Assembly: GCA_019155185.1 (NCBI GenBank) | Contig: CM032808.1 | Span: 4,575,255-4,639,254, forward strand | Length of the DNA: 64,000 bases | Direction of reading: 5' to 3' | Source: Beaufortia kweichowensis | Taxonomy: Eukaryota > Chordata > Actinopteri > Cypriniformes > Gastromyzontidae | Shown here: piece by piece, positions 23,516 to 32,824 of the stretch | How positions within the stretch are numbered: position 1 is the first letter of the stretch | How the letters are laid out: each line of letters begins with the position of its first letter | Position numbers and translations under genes: made by a program | The notes under the pieces: generated by a model | Databases searched by the model: none | Seen by the model: the letters and a program-made list of their open reading frames with translations, nothing else | What the model was told of the DNA's origin: nothing

Positions 23516-24235
23516 TCTATGGGATTGGTTGTTAGGGTGCTCTAAATGGTTGCTGGGGCGTGTCTTGATAGCTATAAAGATGTAAAGATATAAATATAAT
23601 CCATCTGGGCCGTTTTATAATTGTAGTCTATGGACAATTATAAGTCTATGGGAAATTTCGTGTGGCCCTTACGCCCCAGTGGTACAGCTTACATCCCATT
23701 GTGAGGTATGTTCTTACAGAGTCTGCCAGCCTCTTCAAATGTGGTAACCCACGTGGTTCTACGAAATCCTTTGTAGCAATTCTGTGGGGAACAGTATTAT
23801 TTAAACACTTTTGCATTCTCCACCGAAATAAATAAAAATTATAATGAGCTTTGCTCAAAGATAATAGTTAACATATTCTCCACCATCCCCTCTGTGGGGG
23901 AAACAAATATGACCCCAACAGGGAAATATTTATTACTGATTATGATCGATTCTAAGTATTCTGATGAAATACTTGATTTGGGGAAATACTGAATGATTAA
24001 GAGCATGTAGCGATAATCGACATGATTACATGTAGGATATAAACAAGACTTTATTCATTAGACTAAACAAATTCTATCCTAACATATACACACATACACA
24101 CACACACACGCATGCATTAGAAGAAGTTGAAACAGAGAGAAGAATAAAATATGAATTCATGGCAGTATTTGATATTCAGCAGATCAACAGCCTAAACGAA
24201 CCATCAGTTTCGGTAGTACCTTTGTAAAAAGAAAT
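23516..24235. other. Non-coding DNA with short CA run
   Basis: The first 70 bp holds 'ttgttagggtgctctaaatg', a phrase shared with 27720-28030. A CA-rich microsatellite lies at about 24085-24110. The rest is unassigned. Confidence 0.4.
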
Positions 24236-24699
24236 AATGATGCTCTATGCATCATAATAAGACTAAGTATGATACTTGCATGGGCACTTAGTTGACGTGG
24301 AGCAAGCAGAGAAAGGGACAGAAAAGGGAAGAGCACCAGGAAAGGAGTGCAGTGGTCTATAAACCGTTAAGATGTCACACCCCAAAGATATGAGTGATCC
24401 AGTCAGAGCTTGTACTTTCTGAGGGAAAGTTATCTCTCTTTGTCTTCCCAAAAAGGTATTTTACATAAGGAAGCTGATTTGGATGGTTCACTGAGAAGAT
24501 TTAAACATATTTAATAACACTGATATGAAAAGAGTTGCCAAATTATATTGTACACTGAAGTACAGGGAATCAAAAATGCAACTCATAGATATCAAACATG
24601 GTCTACATGTGATTATGATTAAATCAGTAATTGCAGAACCTTCATTTAAATCGGTTTTGATCAAACTACAGGTAAAACATAAACAACAATCCCATATTA

Positions 24700-26491
24700 C
24701 CGTAATTTCCGGACTATTGAGCGCACCTGAATATAAGCCGCACCCACTGAATTTTTAAAAAATTATTATTTTGAACATAAATAAGCCGCACATATCTATA
24801 AGCCGCAGCTGCCTACAGGTACATTGAACTTTACACAGGCTTTAACGAAACACGGCTTGTAACAAAAAATAAAAACATTAGCACTAACAGTAGCCTACCA
24901 AGAAAGTCATTGGTCACTATCTTCCTCCTCCAGTGCACTGAAACCACTGAAGTCATCTCCTTCAGTGTCGGAGTTGAATAACCTCAGAATTGCTTCGTCC
25001 GATATTTGATCATTTTCATTGTCGCTCTCGTCACTTTCATCCAGAGGCAAATCCCCCGCTGAGCCCTCTTCAACACGCAGCAGTCCAGCCTTTCGAAACC
25101 CGTTGATGATAGTGGATTTTTTGACACTGCTCCACGCTGTCAGGACCCACTGGCAGACTTGACCATAAGTTGCTTTTCGCATGCGCCCCGTTTTAGTGAA
25201 GGATTTCTCCCCACTTGTCATCCAAGCCTCCCACTGAACACGGAGCCACCTTAAATGCACGATTTACACTGATGTCGAAAGTGGCTGCAAATACTTTGTT
25301 GTGCCTCCAGGAATCACAGCTGGAATTGAGTTTGTCCTCTTGATGGCTTCTTTCACCGAATCGGTTATGTGGGCCCTCATGCTGTCCAAAACGAGCAATG
25401 CCTTGTTCCTGTGAAAGAATCCTCCCGTCGCTGTCGTGAACACTCTGCATGCCATTCATGCATTAGGCCTTCAGTCATCCATCCTTTCTTGTTGACTTTC
25501 ACAACAATTCCTCTCGGGAACTTTTCTTTGGCATCGCCGCGGCGCTTAAAATTCACCATCGGTGGAAGCTTTTCTCCCAATGACGTGCAGCTCAGAACAC
25601 AGGTGAAGTGCGTTTTTTCATGCCCGGTTGTTTTCAGCGTGACTGATGATTCGCCTTTCCTGTTGACAGTCCGAGTGAGAGGCAGGTCAAACGTCAGAGG
25701 AACCTCATCCATATTTATGATGTCGCGGCGGCCCAAATGGAATGCTCCGCTATCTTTGCATCAGTGAATTTTCGGAAGTTTGAAACTTTTTCCTCGTAGT
25801 CGGGAGGGAGCTGTTGACACAGACTCGTCCGTAACCTGATGGACAGGCCTTTACGTCTCATAAATCTGAGACACCACGATGGTCCACCTCTGAAATCCTC
25901 AAACTTCATCGCGGTGGCGATTGATTTGGCTTTCAGTCGGATCTGCACTGTTGAAACACCTCGGCCGTCTGCTCTCTGTGTGTTGACCCAGTCTTCGAGC
26001 TCATTTTCTAGTTCAGGCCATCTGCTTTTCTTCCCTCTGAAAGCTTTAGTTGTCTTTTTGCACCGAGTCAATTCCTCACGCTGTTGTTTCCAACGTCTTA
26101 TCATCGACTCATTAAGACCAAGCTCCCGTGCAGCAGCTCTATTTCCTTTTCCAACAGCCAGATCAATCGCCTTCAACTTGAAAGCTCCATCATATGCATT
26201 TCTCCGTGTCTTTTCCATGATGAGGGTGACAAAATGACTACCGCAATCAGAAAGTTTAAGCGCTCAATTTAATCTAACCAGTAAACAAAAGTTTTGACCT
26301 TAACCCGTTCTGCAATTTCATTGGTCTAATGAAAGCTTCATGCCGCCAAAAAACTAAGCGTCACAGAATGTGTTTTTTTGGAAAAAAAATATTGAAAGCA
26401 GGAAAAATCCATATATTAGCCGCGTCATTGTTTAAGCCGCAAGGTTCAAAGCGTGAGAAAAAAGTCGCGGCTTATAGTCCGGAAATTACGG
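24700..26491 (-). mobile_element. Pogo-like Tc1/mariner DNA transposon
   Basis: The ends are inverted repeats: 'ccgtaatttccggactat' on the left and 'atagtccggaaattacgg' on the right. Further matching 'ataagccgca' blocks lie inside. Each end is flanked by TA (24698-24699 and 26492-26493), the target duplication of the Tc1/mariner superfamily. The homologous site in copy 1 of the host repeat (near 10845) lacks the insert and has a single TA there. Length is about 1.79 kb. It encodes one transposase on the minus strand, now broken. Mobility would need a transposase supplied in trans. Confidence 0.92.
24907..26218 (-). pseudogene. Pogo-like transposase, frameshifted
   Basis: The N-terminal frame (25715-26218, Met at 26218) shows a first helix-turn-helix (AFKLKAIDLAVGKGNRAAAR then ESMIRRWKQQ) and a CENP-B-type second one (ELEDWVNTQRADGRGVSTVQ). 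The DDE domain begins in another frame with DIINMDEVPLTFDLP (first Asp, 25377-25736). It continues with LVLDSMRAHITD (second Asp, 25264-25455). The region of the third Asp is split: one frame reads KYLQPLSTSV and the next FDISVNRAF, so an indel lies within a few bases of the catalytic codon. The acidic tail DESDNENDQISDEAI lies in 24907-25260. At least three frameshifts; inactive. Confidence 0.9.
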
Positions 26492-26980
26492 TATATGGGA
26501 AAAGAAGAAATAAGCATGTATAGATCTCCATTATACCATTTTAAAAGAAATTTTCTTTGTTTGTCACAAAGTGAATGAAGAGAGAGAGTGAATCTCCATA
26601 CATTCCTTTGGGTCGTAAAGCAGTCTTATCTTGCAGATTTAGTATGGGTTGCTATGGTCACTAGAGGTCTGTTTCTGCATCTGAGTTTGGACCCCCAGCG
26701 CATAGCTTTAGAGTGGGTGAGGGTATTTAGTTATATTTAAGAAATCTAACCAAATATAATGTGTCTGATCTGTGTCACGCACTACACCTTCCGTCAAAGT
26801 TTGTCGCAATGTTAAGTCTATGGGATTTCTCGCCTGGATTTTCGTACGCTCTAGAAACATTGTACGCCCAATCGATTAGAAAAGATATAGCACACTCCCT
26901 TAAAACAGTGTGAAGATCTGTGGAAAGTTTGGTGAATTTAGCTTGAAAGCTCTAGGAGGAGATGGAGTTGATAATTCAGC

Positions 26981-27074
<94 letters not shown>
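26981..27074. repeat. (ATA)n trinucleotide microsatellite
   Basis: About 31 uninterrupted copies. It gives artefactual poly-Tyr, poly-Ile and similar frames on the minus strand. Confidence 0.98.
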
Positions 27075-27075
<1 letters not shown>

Positions 27076-27119
27076 TAGATACGTACATTTCCTGAAGAAA
27101 ATGTGAGCGGTGCTTGCAG

Positions 27120-27610
27120 TGGCAAAACATGCTGTTAGCATGATTAGCACGTTACTAGCATTATTCTAGCATGATTAGCAAGTTACTAGCATGATTCTAG
27201 CACGATCAGCATGTTACTAGCAAGTTGCTATCATGTTTGTAGCATGTTTAAAGCATGATTAGCACGTTACTAGCAAGTTGCTAGCATGTTTCTATCATGT
27301 TTAAAGCACGATTAGCACGTTATTAGCATGATTCTAGCATGATTAGGAAGTTACTAGCATGATTCTAGCACAATTAGCATGTTACTAGCAAGTTGCTAGC
27401 ATGTTTGTAACATGTTTAAAGCATGATTAGCACGTTACTAGCAAGTGGCTAACATGTTTCTAACATGTTTAAAGCATGATTAGCAAGTTACTAGCATGAT
27501 TCTAGCACGATTAGCATGTTACTAGCAAGTGGCTAGCATGTTTCTAAGATCATTACTATGGTGATTTTAGCCTGATTTAACACTTAGCTAATTATTAGCA
27601 TGTAGCTATT
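27120..27610. repeat. Minisatellite of 'ttactagcatgattctagca' type
   Basis: Imperfect units of about 20-23 bp alternate as 'gattagcacgttactagcaa' and 'gttgctagcatgtttctagc'. A higher-order period of about 120-180 bp seems present, because the 'catgtttaaagcatgattag' block recurs near 27243, 27410 and 27465. The unit is related to the array at 22870-23515. Confidence 0.9.
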
Positions 27611-28230
27611 CATTGCTAGTATGTGTAGCATGCTGAGAGTCCTATTTGCTAGCATGAGTCAAAAGAAGCGAATTCCACGTCTATACGATATTCTGAAGCA
27701 AAGATATAAGACTTGCTAAATGGTTGCTAGGGTACTCTGTTTGGTTGCTAGGAAGTGGCTTGGCAGCTGCCAATGATGATACTTCAAAGCCTGCTTGTCA
27801 GTATGAATGATATAAACCAACCCCCATGTCTCTATGATGTTCAGATCTGAAGATATGCCTGTTTGGGTTGCCAGGGTGGTCAATAATGGTTGCTAGGGTG
27901 TGGCTAGGAAGTGTCGATGGTGATTCATGATTGGCTGTTTGCTGCCTCGAGTCAAACGAGCCCACTCCTATGTCTCTATGACACTGTGATCCAAATGGGA
28001 TCAGTTGCTAGGGTGCTCTAAATGGTTGCTAGGGCGTGGCTTGACAGCTTCATAATGATCCTGAGAGTACTCTAATAATAATAAATGTAGCTGCAAGCAG
28101 CAATTATCAGGGTTCAAGCGGTTTAAGACCTTTAAAACAGCTTTGCAATTGCTTTATAGGCTGACAGAAAATTTAGGGGTCTGTAAGAAATAAATGATGA
28201 AGATGCTGAAGATCTCTCAGTGAAGAATAT

Positions 28231-28237
28231 CTTTATT
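28231..28237 (-). promoter_or_regulatory. Poly(A) signal of the LTR
   Basis: AATAAAG on the minus strand, 56 bp downstream of the LTR's TATA box in transcription direction. The position suits the R region end of a retroviral LTR. Confidence 0.65.
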
Positions 28238-28292
28238 CCAACATAGCAGTGACAAAATACATATGAACCCAGAGCAGTTTCATGGTTAACAC

Positions 28293-28300
28293 TTTATATA
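28293..28300 (-). promoter_or_regulatory. TATA box of the LTR
   Basis: TATATAAA on the minus strand inside the LTR at 28182-28633. Spacing to the poly(A) signal fits a short R region. Confidence 0.65.
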
Positions 28301-28639
28301 GTTTGTAAACTATCCTTTCCGCTCATTATGCAAATGAATAGTTCCTTGAAATGTAAATTGTAGGTTTCACCCTGATGTGATCAACTTCTTTCCTGTCCAT
28401 AGGTGTTCCCAACCAAAAGGTGTTTGTCTTGGATGTAAATTAAGGTCACGTCTCTCTGTTATACGTGTTGGTTCCTGAGTCTCTCTTTCTCTACTATTTC
28501 CTGATGTCCTTATTTGGTCTGACTTTGATAAGGCGATATTGTTTTACATGTTAATCAAGCCTTCTTGGGGGGTGAGCTTCAGTAATACTATTCTGGAGTG
28601 GAGTCTGGTCGAAGCAGACTATAATTTCTTACACTCCCC

Positions 28640-29566
28640 CCTTTGATGCTCTTGGCCCAAAAGAAGCATCATCTCCACTTCCTTTAAAAATAACACCTGT
28701 CAGAGCTCTTTCCACTAGGCAAGTTTAACATATCATATGTCTCCTATCCAACAAAGAACATAATATTTCAAAATTTGGAAAAGAGAGATATATAGAAACC
28801 ATCACAGCCAACGAGAACGTCCTAAGGTATTCATTGAAGTATCTGCAATTTGTCGTTTTAGTAGGGAACAGATACAGCACAGCATAACACATTGGCAAAC
28901 AATTAATATGATACACAAACAAACAGCTGTCTTAAAAGTAACATCCCAAATCAAACCTGAATAGGCAATAGCTAAATCTCCATCATGCATTTGTTTAGTC
29001 AAAATCCTATCTTTTTCACCAAGACCTTGTTGAGCTTTAATATTGTGACTATCCTTCCGCTGCATTAGCAACATTAGCATATTATCTAATCATCTTCTTC
29101 ATCTTTCTCCAGGAGGTTACATGTTTCAGACAAATATCTCAGTGCTGATATCTGAAACAAGAACAAAAAAAAAGTTGCCCTCCTTTCCCCACAAGAGTCT
29201 TCTCACATTCAAAGCATCAGAAATACAGAAATTTAATCACATCCAATTAAATCATTTCTAATAAATTACATTTCAATATTAATGCCATTAACACAATTCT
29301 CAGAAATTATAAAGAATCAACCCCCCTTCTGATAGTAAAAATATGTTACTATCATAAAAAAATTCCTCTCATTCACATCAGCATCTGCATGTTACTGAAC
29401 TACAGTCATGATGTTCATGCATTGCTGTGTCTGGCAAAGTGTGAATCTCTTCATTTCCTTTGAACACTGCCAGTTTGGTTTCCAAACAGCTCACTTTCTT
29501 AAGCAAATCACAGTAGCCCATCCTTCTTTTGTGTGAAAAGTGACTCTGTTTCACCTTGTGTCCCAC
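28640..29566 (-). pseudogene. Endogenous retrovirus env-like 3' remnant
   Basis: On the minus strand the frame 28802-29080 (92 codons) ends with a strongly hydrophobic segment (TAVCLCIILIVCQCVMLCCI). A basic residue pair (LLKRQ) and a short tail follow. This is the layout of a retroviral envelope transmembrane anchor and cytoplasmic tail just upstream of the polypurine tract and LTR. Another minus frame at 29378-29566 has no known motif. Stops separate the pieces. Assignment rests on position and topology; no fusion peptide or CX6CC motif was found. It is a dead fragment. The upstream border meets a plus-strand Gypsy integrase near 29570. Confidence 0.55.
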
Positions 29567-29589
29567 TTTCTTAAGCAGTTGAAAGATTT

Positions 29590-30057
29590 CATCAGCCCTG
29601 CTTTCTTAAGCACGGCTGTTGAAAGATTTCATCAAACATTAAAATCTATGTTGAGAAAATATTGCTTAGAAACTGGAAACGATTGGTATGAAGGTGTTCC
29701 TCTAGTGTTATTCGCAATCCGAGAGACTGTGCAAGAATCCTTGGGATTCAGCCCAGCTCAGTTAGTGTTTGGACACACTGTGAGAGGACCGTTAATAGTT
29801 CTCAAAGAGAAAATGCTGGAAGATGATTCGAATTCAGAGATGCATATTCTGGATTATGTTAGTTGTTTTCGTGAACGATTGCATTATGCATGCAGCTTTG
29901 CACAGAAATCTTTAGCAACTGCTTGGTCTAAAATGAAGACGCATTATGATGTCAAGTCTGTGTATCGTTCTTTTCAACCTGGGGATGAAGTGTTGGTGTT
30001 GCTGCCTATTCAGGTTCTGCCTTATCAGCACGGTTCTCAGGACCATACGTTGTGTTG
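29590..30057 (+). pseudogene. Gypsy-class integrase C-terminal part (upstream of RT)
   Basis: The frame 29540-30058 reads AVERFHQTLKSMLRKYC, where the Glu is the third catalytic residue of the retroviral integrase core. Next come NDWYEGVPLVLFAIRETVQ and SLGFSPAQLVFGHTVRGPL, the usual Gypsy pattern. After FQPGDEVLVLLP a small indel moves the end (LRKISETDFEI) into the next frame. The first two catalytic Asp are missing because the element is 5' truncated here. Its 3' end runs straight into the protease/RT linker at 30058 with no other element between. Integrase therefore precedes RT. Confidence 0.85.
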
Positions 30058-31463
30058 AGAAAAATCAGCGAGACTGATTTTGAAATTTTAAAAAGCTTGT
30101 CGACACATCTCTCTCATTTACCTGAAGATCAGAGACAAGACATTGTTTGTGTTATTACTGATTTTCCTTCTTTATTCGGAGATGTTCCATCGCAAACTAC
30201 TGTGTTGCAACATGATATTAATGTTAATGCGCATCTCCTATTAAGCAACATTCATATCGGGTTAACGCAGTTAAGAGATCTATTATGAAGCAAGAAACTG
30301 AATATTTGTTGCAGAATGGGTTAGCTAAACACAGTAGTAGCCCTTGGAGTTCTCCTTGCCTTTTAGTGCACAAGCCAGATGGTTCGTTTCGTTTTTGCAA
30401 TGACTAGCGTCGTGTAAATGCAGTTACAGTACTGCATCGACAATTTGGGCACCGGCAAATTTGTCAGCAAGCTGGACTTAATGAAAGGGTATTGGCAGGT
30501 CCCGCTAACATCTTGCGCTTCTGACATCTCTGCTTTCGTAACGCTGGACTGCTTCATGCAATATCATGTGATGGCGTTTGGATTACGAAATGCACCTGCC
30601 ACATTTCAAAGATTAATACAAACAGTGTTGGCTGGAGTTCCAAATTGTAATGCTTATTTAGATGACCTTGTACTGTATTCAACAGAACATTGGACAGAAC
30701 ATCTAAAACTCATTCATACAGTGTTTGAACGTTTGGAGAAAGCTTCATTAACTCTCAATCTATCTAAATGTGTCTTTGGTAAGGCAAGTGTAACTTACCT
30801 GGGAAAAGGAGTTGGAGAGGGCCAGGTAAAGCCTGTCGAGGCTAAAGTGGCTGCTATTGCAGATTTTCCTGTACCTACTTCTAGGTGGGAGTTGAGACAT
30901 TTTCTGGGTATGTCAGGCTACTACCGTAGTTTTTATAAAAACATTTCTACGGTAGTTGCCCCTTTGACCAGTTTGCTTTGCCCAGTTAATTCTTTTGTCT
31001 GGACTGAGAATTGCCAGAATGCATTCGAGGCAGTAAAAGCTATGCTATCTAGTAATCCAATCTTGGCTGCCCCAAATTTTGAATGTTCTTTTAAACTGGA
31101 AGTGGATGCGAGCGCTGTGGGAGCTGGGGCAGTGCTTCTGCAGGAAGATGATGCAGGAATTGATCATCCAGTGTGTTACTATTAAAAAAAAAAAGTAATA
31201 AACATCAACAAAATTATTCTGTCATTGAAAAGGAAACATTGGCGTTGTTGCTCGCTTTGCAGTTCTTTGAAGTGTATCTGGGTTCTTCAAGTGCACCTAT
31301 AGTTGTTTACACTGACCATAACCCTCTGGTTTTCCTTACAAGAATGTATAATAAGAATCAACGTCTTATGCGATGGTCATTAGTAGTTCAGGGATATAAC
31401 CTTGATATTAAGCATAAAAGGGGTTCAGAGAACATGCAAGCTGATGCTCTGTCTAGAGTGTAA
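30058..31463 (+). pseudogene. Gmr1-like Gypsy reverse transcriptase and RNase H
   Basis: The linker (LSTHLSHLPEDQRQDI, then FGDVPSQTTVLQHDI) leads into RT. In order, SSPWSSPCLLVHKPDGSF is fingers, FVSKLDLMKGYWQVPL is motif A, FGLRNAPATFQRLI is motif B, and NAYLDDLVLYS is motif C with both Asp. FKLEVDASAVGAGAVLLQ starts RNase H. A run of 11 A near 31185 breaks the frame. RNase H continues to YTDHNPLVFL and ends ENMQADALSRV plus stop at 31463. A stop (TAG) also lies after FRFCND near 30406. The LTR begins 56 bp later with no integrase downstream, which is the Gmr1 group layout. Confidence 0.88.
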
Positions 31464-31518
31464 CTCTAAGTAAATCTGTTTGAGATAAACATGACATGTT
31501 TATTCTTATGGGGTGGAG

Positions 31519-32395
31519 TGTTACGTCCCATGTTGTTATTTGTTTTGGGAATGGTATTTTGTTTTTGTTTTCTTTCCTTTTCTCTTTTTCTTTGTCTTTA
31601 CTTTCGTTTCAGCAGGGCGATGCAGGTACCTGAATGGACAAATATTTATTCAATCATCGTGACGCGTGGTGACGACAACGCATGGCTTCACCAATGAGGA
31701 TGTCCAGTTTTTTTTCTCTTGCACGCTACACATTGCTTCGTTGTTTGTTCCTTGACTCGTGTGCTTGTTGCCCAGTTAAGTCTGTGTTCTTTGATAAATC
31801 AGTGTTAATTGCCACTAGATGTTTTTTCTCTGTTTCTCGCCGTTTCTGTTATCTGATTGATAAAACGACATTACTAAACGGGGAAAGAGATAAAGAACAG
31901 GTAAGATATCATGTGATATACATATGCCACATTGAGCTATCAATATTTTGTCTAGAACACTAGTTTAGCGATTCGTGCCACTTTTTGTATTTTTGGTTTT
32001 AGTAAGGGTAGAGCGTTTAGGGCGTCCTTGACGCTGAAGATTTTTCTTTTTGTTCAATGTAGGAGTTTTTTTTGTGAATATTGATGGTTGAGTTAGATTA
32101 GAAGTTTTGTTTTCTGCTTAGTAAGATTGGTTATATTTTTGTTTCTTTCTTTGATTTGGCACGGTCTCGTTCTTTTCTCTTTTCCCCGTTCTTTTGTGAT
32201 TTATTTTTGGCTTGGTTAATGAATGTATATAATTTGTAAATTTATGTAAATATATTTTGGATTAATTGGTATTGGTTTTACTATAATAAACATGTTGCTG
32301 ATTTAATGGTGTGTAATTATTTTCCAGTACACGTTCAGTGTTTTAATGTTGCACCCTTGTTTACCCTAGACAATTAAAAAAAAAGGTTTGTAACA
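31519..32395 (+). mobile_element. 3' LTR of the Gmr1-like element
   Basis: It begins TGTTACGTCCC directly after a purine run (tatggggtggag) and ends GGTTTGTAACA, giving a 6-bp inverted terminal repeat (TGTTAC/GTAACA). Internally, TATATAAT near 32226 and AATAAA at 32285-32290 could serve as promoter and poly(A) signal. Length is 877 bp. It abuts an L2 endonuclease piece at 32396, probably the target. The 5' LTR is not in the window. Confidence 0.82.
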
Positions 32396-32824
32396 GTCAT
32401 CTATTGTAAATGGTAAAACATTCTTAAAATTTATCCTAGCTACAGTGTATAGGCCACCAGGGCACCACAGAGACTTTACTAAAGAAATTAGTGACTTTTT
32501 ATCAGAACTAGTACTGGCCACAGATAGAGTTCTTGTAGTCAGTGATTTTAATATTCATGTAGATAACGACATGTAGATAACTTTTACAGACATTCTCAAC
32601 TCCGTAGGCGTTAGACAACATGTCTCAGGACCCACTCGTAATCACACTTTAGATCTTATACTGTTATATGGTATAAATGAGGACAATGTTAAAATTTATC
32701 AGCAAAGTGAAGATATCTCAGATCACTATTTAGTATCTTGTACGCTTCATCTGCCTACAGCTACAAACCCAACTCCGCGTTATAAATACAGTAGAACAAT
32801 AACTGCTAGTACCAAAGACTCATT
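32396..32824 (+). pseudogene. L2-type LINE endonuclease fragment, interrupted
   Basis: The plus strand reads LATVYRPPGHHRDF, then LVVSDFNIHVDND and, after a frame change, HTLDLILLYGI and SEDISDHYLVS (catalytic Asp-His pair region). It corresponds to the second half of the L2 endonuclease. A stop follows VDND. At 32825 it is cut by a solo LTR and resumes at 34552. The parallel uninterrupted copy at 42841-43585 shows the original sequence across the insertion point. Confidence 0.88.

Larger units (their letters stand above)
24236..26790 (-). repeat. Dispersed repeat, copy 2, split by a pogo-type transposon
   Basis: This is the reverse-complement partner of 10545-11500. The flanking parts 24236-24697 and 26492-26790 carry the same landmarks in inverted order ('catgcaagtat' inverse near 24273, 'aaagatatgagtgatcc' near 24382, 'acaaagtgaatgaagaga' near 26565, 'gacccccagcgcatag' near 26690). 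The two halves are separated by the transposon at 24700-26491. Copy 1 has an uninterrupted site at about 10845. About 210 bp present in copy 1 is absent here. Confidence 0.85.
26791..28181. repeat. Composite non-coding repeat block (microsatellite, minisatellite, 'ttgctagggtg' units)
   Basis: It starts with a segment containing 'aagtctatgggatttctcgc', then the AAT microsatellite and the AGCA-type minisatellite. A set of repeated phrases 'aaatggttgctagggcgtgg' follows near 27718, 27885 and 28015. It closes with a new 'gtagctgcaagcagcaatta' start at 28086. The order mirrors 21922-23590, so both are probably copies of one dispersed composite repeat. Non-coding. Confidence 0.55.
28182..28633 (-). 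mobile_element. Endogenous retrovirus-type LTR
   Basis: The ends form the inverted repeat TGTAAGAAAT / ATTTCTTACA. On the minus strand the upstream neighbour is a purine run (AAAGGGGGGAG, plus positions 28634-28645), the expected polypurine tract. Inside lie a TATA box and a poly(A) signal about 60 bp apart. Length is 452 bp. This is the 3' LTR of the minus-strand element whose env-like remnant lies at 28640-29566. No second LTR is seen in the window. Confidence 0.85.

Noticed and set aside
26900..27150. Poly-Tyr and poly-Ile proteins
   Set aside because: They are translations of a trinucleotide microsatellite.
31491..31963. Hydrophobic frames downstream of the Gmr1-like pol, possible env
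   Set aside because: They lie inside the LTR and result from T-rich sequence.
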